Shown: positions 41,816 to 51,469, counted from the stretch's first letter. The stretch is DNA of 64,000 nucleotides from Rhizobium sp. CF080 (GCF_000282095.2 NZ_AKKC02000002.1:62001-126000); one strand, 5' to 3'. Numbers and translations are program-made. The notes: generated by a model from the letters alone, not told the origin.

Positions 41816-43156
41816 TTATCTCTTCAGATTGATCAGGACGTCCATCAGGTCCGAACCGGTCTGGAAGACCTTCGAATTCGCCGTGTAGACACGTTGCGAT
41901 TCGATCATTTCGGTCAGCTCGCTGGCGATATCGACGTTAGAGCTTTCAAGCGCGCCGGAATAGATCTGGCCGAAGGCGCCAGCCTGCGGGAAGCCGATGG
42001 TGACGACCCCCGAATCATTGGTCGGCAGATACACGTTGCCGTTCTGCGGGAGCAGCTTGTCGACGCTCGGAACCGTTGCGAGGGCAACCTGGTAGATCGG
42101 GCGACGGCCACCATCCTGATATACTGCCGTGACCAGGCCGTCACCACCGATTTCGACGTCGGTGATCGGGCTCGGCGCGTTACCATCGATGATGCCCTTA
42201 CCAGGGGTAAAGGCGGCTGCGAATTGCGTCATATCCGAGAAATCGATCGTGATTTCCTGGGCCGGCGTTGCACCGTCGGTGGGGTCGGTGATGACGATTT
42301 CCTTGTCGGAACCACTTGGGAGAACGACCGGAGGACCGGCGCTGCCCGGAGTGTAAGCGCCAGCCTCCAGCTTGTTGGTGTTCGGATCGAATCTCAGCGT
42401 TGCGGTCGACTTGATGGCGCTGGCCGCAGTGCCAGCCGCCCCAATATATGGGAAGCCGCCGTTCGTGGCCTGATCCTGACGGTAGACCGTGACTTCCCAT
42501 TCATTGCTGGCAGTCTTGGTATAATAGAAGTCGTAGAGAACTTTCGCGCCGGCATGGTCGTAGGCAGTCAGCGAGCTCTTGTTGGTGATCACGCTGCCGG
42601 CGACGTTGTCACTTGGGAGGCTACCGGCGGCAACGATTGCTGCTCCCTTGTCCAGGTTGGCCGGGAAGCTGCCAGCGGTGGACGGCGAAGAGACCATCCC
42701 GAAGTCGTTGATGTTGATTTCCTCGAGACCGTTGAAGCCGTTGACGACGGCGGCCGGCGGGTTTGAACCATAGGGATAACCCATGAGGTTGAAACCGGCG
42801 GTATTCTTGAGGTAGCCTTGGGAATCCTTTACGAAGGCACCGGCGCGGGTCAGGTAAGGAGTACCGTTCGGATCGCTGACGATGAAGAAGCCTTCGCCCT
42901 GGATGGCGAGGTCGGTCGAGGACGTGGTGTACTGGATACCGCCCTGTTCAGCGATGCTGTAGCGAACGTTGGTTTCGACACCACCGGAAGAATAGGAGCC
43001 CTGGGTCGAAGGCAGAACCAGCGTGGAGAACGCCGTGGAAGAGCGCTTGTAACCGACGGTGCTGGAGTTGGCGATGTTGTCACCAACGGTACCGAGACGG
43101 TTCGCCTGAGCGTTCATGCCCGAGACTGCCGTTTTCATGGTGCCGAAAATACTCAT
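41816..43156 (-). CDS. flgE: flagellar hook protein FlgE
   Basis: 446 residues. The rod/hook N-terminal motif SIFGTMKTAVSGMNAQANRL and C-terminal LTEMIESQRVYTANSKVFQT are clear. ATG 43156 has AAGGAGA just upstream; sequence read from 43282 has no role. It polymerises into the hook. It lies 107 nt after rem, probably under its own promoter activated by Rem as in S. meliloti (family knowledge). A GCCG/CGGC inverted repeat is in the upstream gap. Confidence 0.94.
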   Translation of the reverse strand: MSIFGTMKTAVSGMNAQANRLGTVGDNIANSSTVGYKRSSTAFSTLVLPSTQGSYSSGGVETNVRYSIAEQGGIQYTTSSTDLAIQGEGFFIVSDPNGTPYLTRAGAFVKDSQGYLKNTAGFNLMGYPYGSNPPAAVVNGFNGLEEININDFGMVSSPSTAGSFPANLDKGAAIVAAGSLPSDNVAGSVITNKSSLTAYDHAGAKVLYDFYYTKTASNEWEVTVYRQDQATNGGFPYIGAAGTAASAIKSTATLRFDPNTNKLEAGAYTPGSAGPPVVLPSGSDKEIVITDPTDGATPAQEITIDFSDMTQFAAAFTPGKGIIDGNAPSPITDVEIGGDGLVTAVYQDGGRRPIYQVALATVPSVDKLLPQNGNVYLPTNDSGVVTIGFPQAGAFGQIYSGALESSNVDIASELTEMIESQRVYTANSKVFQTGSDLMDVLINLKR

Positions 43157-43263
43157 AGGAAATCTCCTTTTTGTCTGATGGAGAGAGTAAGTGGTGGGCC
43201 TTGCGTGAAGCTGTCTGCCTACGTTCCCCGCCGAAAATATGCGGCAAGGCCCTCTTAAAAAAA

Positions 43264-43935
43264 TCAGTTCCAGTCGATGCAATAACCAAGGAAACGCTTG
43301 GAATCGACCGGATCGAAGCCGAGCTTCTTGCGCAGCTTCTTGCGCAGCTTGCTGATGTGGCTTTCAACGACGTTTTCTTCGACTTCCTCGTCGAAGATGC
43401 CGTAGATCGCGTTGAAGATCTGAGTCTTGGAAACGCGACGACCGCGGTTGGAGACCAGATATTCGAGGATGCGGCGCTCACGGCGCGGCAGCGCGAAGAC
43501 ATCGCCGTCGATTTCCGGATCGCGACCGTCGGAGAAAACCCGGATCGAACCGATGTCGGTGAAATTCGAGATCGCCTTCAACCGACGACGAATCGCGGCG
43601 GCACGCGCCAGGATTTCGCGAGGATGGACGGGCTTGCGCACTACGTCATCGACGCCGCTGTCGAAGAAGGCAAGGGTCGCCTCCAGGGACGGCTGATCGC
43701 TGACTGCGATCACCGGTGCCATGGACCGATCCCGGATGGCCCGCGGCAGCTCGAGCGCACGCTCGCCCTGACCGATCAGGAAAGCTTCGACCGCGGCAAT
43801 ATCCGAGTCAGCCGCCGTACTCACCCATTCGCCAAATTCTTTTGGATCGAATCCCTGGGAAGGAATTCCTTCACGTCCAAAAAGAGATGTGTATCCGTCT
43901 TTCACGAGCTCACGCTCATCAACCACTACGATCAT
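43264..43935 (-). CDS. rem: OmpR-type flagellar transcriptional activator Rem
   Basis: 223 residues. A receiver-like N-terminal domain is followed by an OmpR/PhoB winged-helix domain (about 125-223, ending [11 protein letters not shown]). Length and position before flgE equal S. meliloti Rem, the growth-phase activator of hook and flagellin genes that is itself under VisNR. The receiver keeps acidic residues near the start (VVDERE) and the KP motif (VVRKPV), but I see no Asp at the usual phosphorylation site, so it probably works without a kinase. Confidence 0.93.
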   Translation of the reverse strand: MIVVVDERELVKDGYTSLFGREGIPSQGFDPKEFGEWVSTAADSDIAAVEAFLIGQGERALELPRAIRDRSMAPVIAVSDQPSLEATLAFFDSGVDDVVRKPVHPREILARAAAIRRRLKAISNFTDIGSIRVFSDGRDPEIDGDVFALPRRERRILEYLVSNRGRRVSKTQIFNAIYGIFDEEVEENVVESHISKLRKKLRKKLGFDPVDSKRFLGYCIDWN

Positions 43936-44015
43936 TCGTCCGCCTCCGAATCACTTGTGGTGTTTCAATGCGTCTATGGGTACGAATCGGCGGAATCCGA
44001 GACAAGCTGTGTGAA

Positions 44016-44076
44016 GTTAACCAAACAAATTAATAGTTGATTAAGAACTGCACCGCGATTTGCACTAGATATAGTG
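44016..44076. promoter_or_regulatory. rem promoter region with GTTAACC box and CACTAGATATAGTG dyad
   Basis: Upstream of rem (ATG 43935) there is a GTTAACC box at 44016-44022, the same heptamer found upstream of flaB and flaD. A 14-bp dyad CACTA-GATA-TAGTG lies at 44063-44076. The dyad is the kind of site LuxR-type activators such as VisNR might use, and GTTAACC could be an autoregulatory site. Both are inferences. The 280-bp gap holds no gene. Confidence 0.4.
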
Positions 44077-44215
44077 GGTGCACCATTTTCGGACACAAAT
44101 TTCCGGTGGAAAAATTAACGCATCGTAAAAGAAGACTTGCGTGGCCATTTTCGCCATAAACGCAAATCGCTGCAATTTTGCGATTCTTTATTTTAAAGAT
44201 TCAACCCGTGATTGC

Positions 44216-44950
44216 TCAGCTGGTGCAGAACCGAGACGCGTTGGACGTCCACTCTCCATAGCCCGTTGCCACGAGATTGCTGATCACCCGGCAGACATAT
44301 TGCTTCTGCGCGGGATTGTTATTCGGTCCAGCGTGGTATCGAGCTACCGCCATCGTCCACGTCTCATGCTTGTCGTGGAGGTTTCGAAGAAACTTTGCCG
44401 CGTATTCCACATTCCGTTTCGGATCGAACATCTCCTCCGGCGAGGAGAAATTCTCGCCGTGGAAATAGTGATTGATCTGCATGCAGCCTATATCGATGAG
44501 CTTCATGCCCTGCCGTTTGGCGTCATAAAAGGTCGTCATTGCTGCCTGCTGCGAGGGCGGAAAATAGGCCTTTCCCTCTACGTTCATGGCATAGGCGCTG
44601 AGGCTGCCCTTGCGGCCCGTCTCGGTAAGACCGACCGAATAGAGAATGCCTTCCGGTACGCCATACTTCGCCGCGGCAGCCTGTATTTCTCGCTCGCAGA
44701 CGCCGGAACCGACAGTTGCGGCTGTGGACCGTGTGTTGCTCGCCGGCGTTCTGACGGGCATACGGCGTATCACAGTCGCGTCGTTGGAAGGTGCGGCCCT
44801 GCTGGGAGGCCCGGCGGGCGCAGCAGCGCCTTGCTGCGCACCCCAACCTCCAGAACTGAAGAGCGACCCGGCGCCAGCGTCAAAGGTAGAGCTGACCAGG
44901 ACGAGCGCCGCCAGGAACGGTGCCCGCCACATTGTCCGATGCCGCATCAT
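44216..44950 (-). CDS. lytic transglycosylase, SLT domain (SltF candidate)
   Basis: 244 residues with a signal peptide (about 1-30) and a C-terminal SLT/lysozyme-like domain (about 85-240): the catalytic glutamate region VPEGILYSVGLTETG, then LIDIGCMQINHYFHG and ARYHAGPNN. ATG 44950 has GAGG 7 nt upstream and overlaps the motD end by 71 nt. Its place in the motor/hook operon suggests it opens peptidoglycan for rod passage, in the way SltF works with FlgJ in Rhodobacter. Confidence 0.8.
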   Translation of the reverse strand: MMRHRTMWRAPFLAALVLVSSTFDAGAGSLFSSGGWGAQQGAAAPAGPPSRAAPSNDATVIRRMPVRTPASNTRSTAATVGSGVCEREIQAAAAKYGVPEGILYSVGLTETGRKGSLSAYAMNVEGKAYFPPSQQAAMTTFYDAKRQGMKLIDIGCMQINHYFHGENFSSPEEMFDPKRNVEYAAKFLRNLHDKHETWTMAVARYHAGPNNNPAQKQYVCRVISNLVATGYGEWTSNASRFCTS

Positions 44951-46349
44951 TTGTATTCCTCGTTCCCTGATCAGCGGCCTGGCGGTTGCCATTCTGATGT
45001 TGGCCGCGGTCGGCAGCCTGGCCCTGCCGCCCGCCTTCAGCCATGGCTTGCTGGCCGGTCTGGCCCGCTTGCCCCTGCTGGCTGCCGGTACCATCGGAAT
45101 CCGCAGTCGGGGCGATGCTGATGGTCACCTGGTCGACGGCAAAGCCCTGGGCGCGCAACGCATCCAGAATGCCACCGCTGTCTTCGCTGAGCTGCCGATA
45201 GGCGGCCCGGGTCTCGACAGTCAGATGAACGTTGAGTTCTTCGCCGTGAAGCCGCAACGTGGCCGTCACCGAGCCAAGATCGTGCGGATTCATCTGCAAC
45301 TTCAACGTGTTCACGACGTTGCCGGTACTGCTCTGTGCAGCAGCATTCGAAAGCGCCGCACTCGGGCTCATGGCGCTTGCCCACTCCGTATCATCCGACA
45401 GCATGGCCGTAAGATTGGCGCCGTTCGAATTCGGTGCCAGCCCAAGGAACCGGCGTGCGTCGAGCACGGTGACGTTTTCCGCGGCGCTGTTCGACGACGA
45501 TCTGAATTCCACAGTGCTGCGCTCGCCCCGACCACCGACAGCCATATCGACATGCTGGTCGGCACGCGCATTGCTGAAACGGAAAAGGCGCGAGCCCTGG
45601 GCACTCGTCTCGGTATCCACCGGCGTCGACAGCGGGTCACCTTCGGCCTCGGCCCGCACATTCGCGTGCTTAGGATCCGTCGCGGCGAGGGCATCGACTT
45701 CGCGCCCACTGCCCTCCTGACCTTTGGTTCGCTTGGTCGGCTGCTGCCCGGTAGGATTCTTCGATACCATTGCGCTGATCTCGCCGACACTGGTTTCGCC
45801 GGTCAACAGCGACAGCATGTCAGCGATCTTGGCGTCATCCGCGACCAACATGGAGACGTCTAGATCTTCGGCACCCTCCGCCTCCGCGTCGGCCGTCGCG
45901 TCCTTCTTGGATGCAGCCGCGCGCTTGCCATGAACTTCGTCCGACTTGCGCGCAACGGCTTTCGCAGCCTCCAGGGCTTCGCGAAGTTTCTTTTCCGCAG
46001 GTATCATCTGCTTTTCCTCGGGCTCCTTCGCTTCATACTTGGAGGCTCCGACGGATTTCTCCGTTTCCTCCGCCGGGCGGCGAAGGGATTCCGGCTTGAT
46101 ATCGATGATCGGCTTTGGCTTGCCCTGCTTCACGTCGCCTGTCATGCGCTCTTCCGCAGAGGAGGCGCGAGCGTCCTCATCCGGAACGTCATCGGCATGC
46201 TGCGAAGACATATCACGGTCGAAACCGGAGAGAGCATCGGAGAAGCCACCGGCGGAACCATCGCCTTTGCGACCGGCAACACCCTGCTTCGTCGACGAAG
46301 CCGCGTCGGCTGCGCCAGTCTTACCACCACCAAGAATGTCAGTAATCAT
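44880..46349 (-). CDS. motD: hook-length control protein FliK (MotD)
   Basis: 489 residues. A long polar, low-complexity N-terminal part precedes a Flg_hook-type domain near the C-terminus (LKLQMNPHDLGSVTATLRLHGEELNV), followed by a Gln/Gly-rich tail. In S. meliloti MotD was re-identified as the hook-length regulator FliK, so the motility name is historical. ATG 46349 overlaps the motC stop. The 3' end overlaps the transglycosylase start. Confidence 0.88.
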   Translation of the reverse strand: MITDILGGGKTGAADAASSTKQGVAGRKGDGSAGGFSDALSGFDRDMSSQHADDVPDEDARASSAEERMTGDVKQGKPKPIIDIKPESLRRPAEETEKSVGASKYEAKEPEEKQMIPAEKKLREALEAAKAVARKSDEVHGKRAAASKKDATADAEAEGAEDLDVSMLVADDAKIADMLSLLTGETSVGEISAMVSKNPTGQQPTKRTKGQEGSGREVDALAATDPKHANVRAEAEGDPLSTPVDTETSAQGSRLFRFSNARADQHVDMAVGGRGERSTVEFRSSSNSAAENVTVLDARRFLGLAPNSNGANLTAMLSDDTEWASAMSPSAALSNAAAQSSTGNVVNTLKLQMNPHDLGSVTATLRLHGEELNVHLTVETRAAYRQLSEDSGGILDALRAQGFAVDQVTISIAPTADSDGTGSQQGQAGQTGQQAMAEGGRQGQAADRGQHQNGNRQAADQGTRNTNDAASDNVAGTVPGGARPGQLYL

Positions 46350-47617
46350 TTGGAAGCGTTCTCCTCCTTCAGCATTTCGTCGATAGCACTCAATTTCGAA
46401 CGACCGCTATCGACGAATGTCTGGAAGGCCGGATCGAATCTGGCAGCGGTGCCGGCCATCGGACCTTCCGTGGCGGAGGCAGGCCCAGCGATCTCATTTC
46501 TGGGCAACGCGACTGGAGATTTCGCGTCTTCTGTATTAGTCAGCTTGATAGATTTATCTTGTGCGAGGCTGTCGGCGGTCGGCCGGCTAACGACTTGCTC
46601 CGCCACTGTTTTTGCCGCTTGCCGCAAAGCACGGTCGCGCGGTGTAAGCGTTTCCTCGGGCACGTCAGCTATCGCCTGCATGGCCGCCCCGATGTCCTTC
46701 GTCGGGATATTGGCAAAACCGCCGTAAAGCTTCGCGAGCGCCTCGGGCGTCGGACTTTTGGCGAGCGCTTCGGCCTTTGCGGAGGCGAGGCGGGCAAGAT
46801 CGTTCTTGCCGGCGATTGCGGCAGAACGCGCGACGCGCAGGAAAATCTCACGACGCCGGTCGGCATCCATGAATTCCAGTGCTCCGTCGATATCGTCTTC
46901 CGAGATCTCGCCGAAATGACCGACGACCAGCTGCACGAAGAAGTCGGCGAACTGGCTGGCGTAGGGCGAATGGATGAAACGCCGCGCATATTTGCGGGAG
47001 TAGGAGAGCGCCGGCTCCACCATGTTGGCATCGACGGTGATCGCGACGGACCGGCGCAACGCGGCTTCCTCGATGATCGTGCCGGGCGCCGTCAACCGCG
47101 CCCAGTCATAGAAGACCAGGGCACCCTTGGGATCCTTGGCGACCATCACGTTTCCGCTGACCAGGGAGAGGTAGGGGCCGATCTTCTCGTCCCGATATTC
47201 CCTGGCCATTTCGCTCAGGCTTTTTTCGATCAGCGTTCCCCGCCCGCCGAGATATTTCCTCAACCCGTCGGCAACACGATTATCGAAATTGCCTGCAACG
47301 TCGCGTGAGGCGAGATATTCGAGCGTCGCGGGATTGCCACCGCTCATGGCGTAGATCAGTGCGGCATCGACGTTGCGCGGATCTTCGAAGATCGACGGGT
47401 CGGCGGTCCGCAGGCGCTGATCGATCGTCCCCAGCATGAAGCGCTGCATTTCGGCGGCCGAATGATCGCCGAGCACGACGGAATCCTGCACGAATTGCAG
47501 GGACCGAAGCATCGCATAGGGCGCAAGGTCCGCACGATCCTGAGCCGACGCCACAGGCGCGAACGAGACCCCGAAAACGAGGCCCGCCGCAACTAAGGAC
47601 TTTATGCCCACAGCCAT
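46346..47617 (-). CDS. motC: periplasmic motility protein MotC
   Basis: 423 residues with a signal peptide (about 1-25, ending ASAQ). The helical repeat-like body matches rhizobial MotC, a periplasmic partner that binds the periplasmic part of MotB and is needed for rotation. ATG 47617 is preceded by GAGGG; a GTG 3 nt upstream (47620) overlaps the motB stop and is an alternative. The end overlaps motD. MotC is a feature of the rhizobial flagellar motor. Confidence 0.9.
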   Translation of the reverse strand: MAVGIKSLVAAGLVFGVSFAPVASAQDRADLAPYAMLRSLQFVQDSVVLGDHSAAEMQRFMLGTIDQRLRTADPSIFEDPRNVDAALIYAMSGGNPATLEYLASRDVAGNFDNRVADGLRKYLGGRGTLIEKSLSEMAREYRDEKIGPYLSLVSGNVMVAKDPKGALVFYDWARLTAPGTIIEEAALRRSVAITVDANMVEPALSYSRKYARRFIHSPYASQFADFFVQLVVGHFGEISEDDIDGALEFMDADRRREIFLRVARSAAIAGKNDLARLASAKAEALAKSPTPEALAKLYGGFANIPTKDIGAAMQAIADVPEETLTPRDRALRQAAKTVAEQVVSRPTADSLAQDKSIKLTNTEDAKSPVALPRNEIAGPASATEGPMAGTAARFDPAFQTFVDSGRSKLSAIDEMLKEENASK

Positions 47618-47619
47618 CA

Positions 47620-48942
47620 CTATCCCTCGTCCGCCTCGAGCAGGATTTCGATACGCCGGTTGGCCGCGGCAAGCGGGTCGGCCGGCACCTGCAAGCGCCT
47701 GTCGGCGAATCCGGAAACCTGCTTGATGCGATCCTCCGCCAGGCCGCCATGCACCAGCATGTAGTAGGCACTGTGGGCGCGAGACATGGAAAGGCGCCAG
47801 TTGTCGTTCTCGGTACCCTTGAACTGACGGCCGTCCGTGTGACCGCGCAGGACGATGCTACCCTTGCGATCCTTGAGGATCTGGCCGATTTTCTCCATCG
47901 CCAGCACCATTTCTCGACGCGGCACGGCCGAACCGACGTTGAACATCGGATCATTTGTCTGGTCGGAGATCGATACCAGCAGGCCGCCTTCTGCAGGCGT
48001 CACGACAAGACCCTCCGCCAGCTTGCCGGCGACACCGGAAATCTGCTGCTGGATTTCCTTCTTCAGCTCGTCGGCAGCCTTCAGTTCTGCCTGCTGTTCC
48101 GCCTTCGCGCCATCTTCCGGCTTCTGCCCGTTGAGGTTGGCCGGTTTGGCGGCCTGGGCGCCCGAAGGCGTCTGCGGCTTATCGAGTTGCGTCGGATCGG
48201 GGCGCGGGATGGGAATGGCGACAGCCATCTGGGTCTGCTGCAACTGTGTCTTGGCTTCCGTGGATTGCGGCACCTGCTGGTATTGCGGCGCCTGCCCCAT
48301 CTGAGCGAGCGGATCGTCGCTCGCCGTGGTCTTGACGGCCTTTTCGGGGCCGTCGGCGCGCGTCGTCTGCATCTGCTTGGTCCAGAAGTCCGGATCGAAG
48401 GGGTCGCGATAGGCTTGACCGCCGTCGGCACCGGTCGCGGGGCCTGAGTCACTGGCACCGCCCTCGCCCTTGGCGCTGACATTCGCCTGCTGGCCGACCT
48501 GCTGAGCGATCTCGGCAAGAACGGAATAGGGGTTTTCGAAGAAATCGGCCTCGGAATAATTGGGCTCGTCGCCGGACGTCGAGGTCATATCCTCGCCGGT
48601 CGCCGCCGCGGAGCCCTGGACGTCGCCTTCGGCCTTGACCTTCGACTTCTCGCCGTTCTCCTGGCCCTCGGCCGCGTCGACCGGCTTTTCCAATCCCTTC
48701 GAGGCCGGGGTCTCGTCGGACAGCTTGATCGGATTGAAATAGCTCGCCATCGAGGCTTTCGTCTCCTCGTTGGCGGCGTTGACCAGCCACATGACGAGGA
48801 AGAACGCCATCATCGCAGTCATGAAGTCGGCATAGGCGATCTTCCAGGCGCCACCATGGGCGCCTTCGTCGTGTGCGCCGCCATGTCGCTTGACGATGAC
48901 GACCTCGTTCTTGCCGTGGTGATGGTTTTCGCCTTCGCTCAT
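47620..48942 (-). CDS. motB: flagellar stator protein MotB
   Basis: 440 residues. The N-terminal membrane helix IAYADFMTAMMAFFLVMWL contains the proton-carrying Asp. A long low-complexity periplasmic linker (about 75-300, rich in Q, A, E) leads to a C-terminal OmpA-like peptidoglycan-binding domain (IVLRGHTDGRQF). ATG 48942 overlaps the preceding stop in an ATGA, and the upstream in-frame ATG is less likely. MotA is not in the window. Confidence 0.93.
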   Translation of the reverse strand: MSEGENHHHGKNEVVIVKRHGGAHDEGAHGGAWKIAYADFMTAMMAFFLVMWLVNAANEETKASMASYFNPIKLSDETPASKGLEKPVDAAEGQENGEKSKVKAEGDVQGSAAATGEDMTSTSGDEPNYSEADFFENPYSVLAEIAQQVGQQANVSAKGEGGASDSGPATGADGGQAYRDPFDPDFWTKQMQTTRADGPEKAVKTTASDDPLAQMGQAPQYQQVPQSTEAKTQLQQTQMAVAIPIPRPDPTQLDKPQTPSGAQAAKPANLNGQKPEDGAKAEQQAELKAADELKKEIQQQISGVAGKLAEGLVVTPAEGGLLVSISDQTNDPMFNVGSAVPRREMVLAMEKIGQILKDRKGSIVLRGHTDGRQFKGTENDNWRLSMSRAHSAYYMLVHGGLAEDRIKQVSGFADRRLQVPADPLAAANRRIEILLEADEG

Positions 48943-49580
48943 CCCAATACCTTCTTCAGACTCGCCAGCCATGCCGACATGCGGGTCACAAGGGCGGTCT
49001 CGCCGATGTCGACCGCAATATCGAGGTCAGGCGCTTCGATATGGCGCAGGAGCGGGGTAGGCTCTCCAAGCGCAGTTTTGAGTTTTTCGAACAGATGCAG
49101 CGGGCCGCGCACCGTCAACGTTCCAACGTCGCCCTCAAGCACGGCACTCCGGATGATATCCGCCATGTCGGATATCGCCTTGGCGACCAGTGCTTCATCG
49201 AGGAGAGGCGACAGGATCCTCGCCGTCTGGTCGCTGACCGCCTGCGCCGTCAGCCCGGCGATGTCCTGAAGGCCGGTCGCGATTGCCGCAGCCGCTTCGG
49301 TTTCATACTTTTCGCGCAGCGCCGCCATTTCTTCCGCATGCGCAGTCAGAAGCGCCTGCCGCTCTTCGTCAAAACGCTGCTGAAGCTCTTCGGATGCCGC
49401 TTCATGACCCTTCGCATAAGCTTCGGCGCGCTCGGCTTCGATGTCGACAGGCTCCTCGACCAGGGCGGGAAGCGCCAGATCATCTTCAAGGCCATCGCCG
49501 AAACCATCGGCCAGCAAGGGCAGTGGCAGGGTCTGCGGCTCGCTGAAATCCTTCAGGTAGCGGGCGAGCGAAGCACTCAT
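48939..49580 (-). CDS. FliH-like flagellar protein (orf38 of the rhizobial cluster)
   Basis: 213 residues. A central charged coiled coil (about 60-110) is followed by a compact C-terminal domain (VGTLTVRGPLHLFEKLKTAL). The layout resembles FliH, the regulator of the export ATPase FliI, and it is the unnamed gene between the flagellins and motB in S. meliloti. ATG 49580 has GGGGGA 7 nt upstream. Its stop overlaps the motB start. No decisive motif is present. Confidence 0.55.
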   Translation of the reverse strand: MSASLARYLKDFSEPQTLPLPLLADGFGDGLEDDLALPALVEEPVDIEAERAEAYAKGHEAASEELQQRFDEERQALLTAHAEEMAALREKYETEAAAAIATGLQDIAGLTAQAVSDQTARILSPLLDEALVAKAISDMADIIRSAVLEGDVGTLTVRGPLHLFEKLKTALGEPTPLLRHIEAPDLDIAVDIGETALVTRMSAWLASLKKVLG

Positions 49581-49849
49581 CGTGCATCCCCCTGCCCTGC
49601 CATCGCCTTTCGTACGGGGCTCGTCATGAGCCTCCCGAAAGTGCAAATCGTCACCGCTGCAATCATCGTATCATCCCGACAAGGTTGCCATTCGTTTGTC
49701 CCCGGCGAACACAAGACACTTCGCCGGACTTTAGCGGAACGGTAGGAAGTTAAACTTGCGCGAGGATGAAGATGCCGCACCGCCTCGAACCTCGCGGACA
49801 GGTTCGAATGACTTTCATGCGACGACCGAGCGACCTGCGCCGCCTATTC

Positions 49850-51139
49850 TTAGCCTTGCCGGAACAACTGGAGGATGTTTTCGGCGTTGGTGTTGGCGAT
49901 CTGAAGCGACTGGATGCCGAGCTGCTGCTGGGTCTGCAGCGCCTTCAGACGTGTCGATTCTTCGTTCATATCCGCATCGACCAATCGGCCGACACCCTTG
50001 TCGATCACGTCGGTCAGAGAGGCTACGAAGCTTTCCTGCAGATCGATGCGCTTCTGGATCGAGCCGAGGCTCGAAGCCGCGCTGGTCATGGCCAGAAGCT
50101 GTTTGTCGAGGAAACGCTCCATCATATCAAGCACGGCGTCTGTATTCGGCGCCGAGCCCGGGACCATGGTGTTCATCTTCACGACGAAGTCATCCAGCTT
50201 GTTGATATCAACAGTCGTGACGGACATGCCAAGTTTTCGGTTGTTGAGATTGTTCGCGGCGGTCACGGCGACATAATATTTTGTCGTACCGTCGTCATGC
50301 GCAGGGGTGGTGACCGCTGGCGCCGTAGCCGGATCGGTCGTCGTCACCTGAGCCCACTTGCCTTCCGCGACCTTGAGATAAAAATTACCGCCGACGGCAT
50401 AGATGCTCGCGTCAGTTGTATTCATATCCGTACCCAAAGCCGTCAGCTGGCTTTCCGTCAGGAACGAAACCGCATAGGACGCGTTCGTCGCACCCATCGT
50501 GCCGTTGCTGGTGGTCACGTCGACGGCGACTTCGCTCTCGGCAACGAACTCGACCGACGAATCCAATATACCGAGATTGCCGCCATTGAGGTCGAAAAGG
50601 ACGGTCTTGGAATCGAGCGTATAGTCGACAGTCTTGACCGCGACCTCGCCGGAAGCCGTGCGGGTGAACGACGCAACGACCTGTTTGACGACCGGCCTTT
50701 CCTGGGCATTCGTACCGCCGTCGCTGATATAGTCCTGGAGCCAGTTCTCGCCGGAGAAGGTCGCCGAATCCGAGATACTCCTCAGTTGTTCCTGGAGCTG
50801 GGCGATTTCTTCCTGAATCTTGCCGCGATTGGAACCGACGCCATAGGCCGCAACGATCTTGGACTTGATTTCAACGACGGTGTCGATGGCACTTTCCATC
50901 GCCGTGTAGGCGGTATCCACCTTCGCCGCGCCGAGCCCAAGCGCGTCCTGGATCGTCGAGAGCGCATGATTGTCGGAGCGCATCGTGGTTGCGATCGACC
51001 AATAGGCGGCATTGTCCGCAGCAGTTTGAACACGCATGCCCGAGGAAACCCGCGCCTGAGTCACTTCCATGCTGCGGTCGATCGAGCGCAACGTTTGCAG
51101 GGCAGCCATAGCGGCGGTATTGGTCAGGATACTGGTCAT
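49850..51139 (-). CDS. flaC: flagellin (most divergent of four; flaC position)
   Basis: 429 residues. The conserved N-terminal D0/D1 helix (SILTNTAAMAALQTLR) and C-terminal helix (LQTQQQLGIQSLQIANTNAENILQLFRQ) mark flagellin. The central domain differs from the other three and lacks the shared DDGTTNHKEYFGK block. ATG 51139 has GAGG 8 nt upstream. I see no terminator after it, so it may read into the orf38-motB operon. The name follows S. meliloti order and is tentative. Confidence 0.85.
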   Translation of the reverse strand: MTSILTNTAAMAALQTLRSIDRSMEVTQARVSSGMRVQTAADNAAYWSIATTMRSDNHALSTIQDALGLGAAKVDTAYTAMESAIDTVVEIKSKIVAAYGVGSNRGKIQEEIAQLQEQLRSISDSATFSGENWLQDYISDGGTNAQERPVVKQVVASFTRTASGEVAVKTVDYTLDSKTVLFDLNGGNLGILDSSVEFVAESEVAVDVTTSNGTMGATNASYAVSFLTESQLTALGTDMNTTDASIYAVGGNFYLKVAEGKWAQVTTTDPATAPAVTTPAHDDGTTKYYVAVTAANNLNNRKLGMSVTTVDINKLDDFVVKMNTMVPGSAPNTDAVLDMMERFLDKQLLAMTSAASSLGSIQKRIDLQESFVASLTDVIDKGVGRLVDADMNEESTRLKALQTQQQLGIQSLQIANTNAENILQLFRQG

Positions 51140-51330
51140 CGGCCGTGCCTCGGTCAAATGGTCTGGAAATCCGGAGTATTTCACCGGAAACGACGAGAGG
51201 CATCATGCGTACCGCCACTCAGCATCACAGATGCGGGCGGTCTGTCGTTCTTAACAAATCGTTAATTCGACAGTTATCAAAGCCCGTTGAGGATTGGCAA
51301 GACGTTAATGAAGTCTTAACGGCGTTATCC
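51140..51330 (-). promoter_or_regulatory. flaC promoter and leader
   Basis: A GCATCATGC palindrome (plus-strand reading) at 51200-51208 lies 61 nt upstream of the start, as in flaA and flaB. GAGGCA at 51197-51202 could pair with TGCCTC at 51146-51151, which covers the Shine-Dalgarno sequence. TTAA boxes at 51250, 51261, 51304 and 51315 are spaced 11, 43 and 11 bp. The leader differs in sequence from the other flagellins. Confidence 0.4.
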
Positions 51331-51375
51331 GACAGCCGTGCAGGTTTCGCGCAAGCCACGCGCCAAACGCGAAAA

Positions 51376-51399
51376 ACCGCGCCCCTTTCGGGACGCGGT
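51376..51399 (-). terminator. intrinsic terminator after the third flagellin
   Basis: The minus-strand RNA forms a 10-bp stem (ACCGCGTCCC with GGGGCGCGGT, one G-U pair) with a GAAA loop and a following TTTTTC. It lies 70 nt beyond the stop at 51470. Confidence 0.85.
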
Positions 51400-51469
51400 C
51401 TTCTCTCCGGAATATTTGCTGTTCACGTCAGCAGAGCGGGACGAAACCGCTCCTAGCCTAGAGCGCCGC

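Noticed and set aside
44646..45863. 405-codon open frame on the plus strand
   Set aside because: It is antisense to motD and the transglycosylase gene, with low-complexity composition and no domain.
49766..51265. 499-codon open frame on the plus strand over a flagellin; similar frames over the other flagellins
   Set aside because: These are antisense shadows of the flagellins. They mirror each other only because the flagellins are paralogs.
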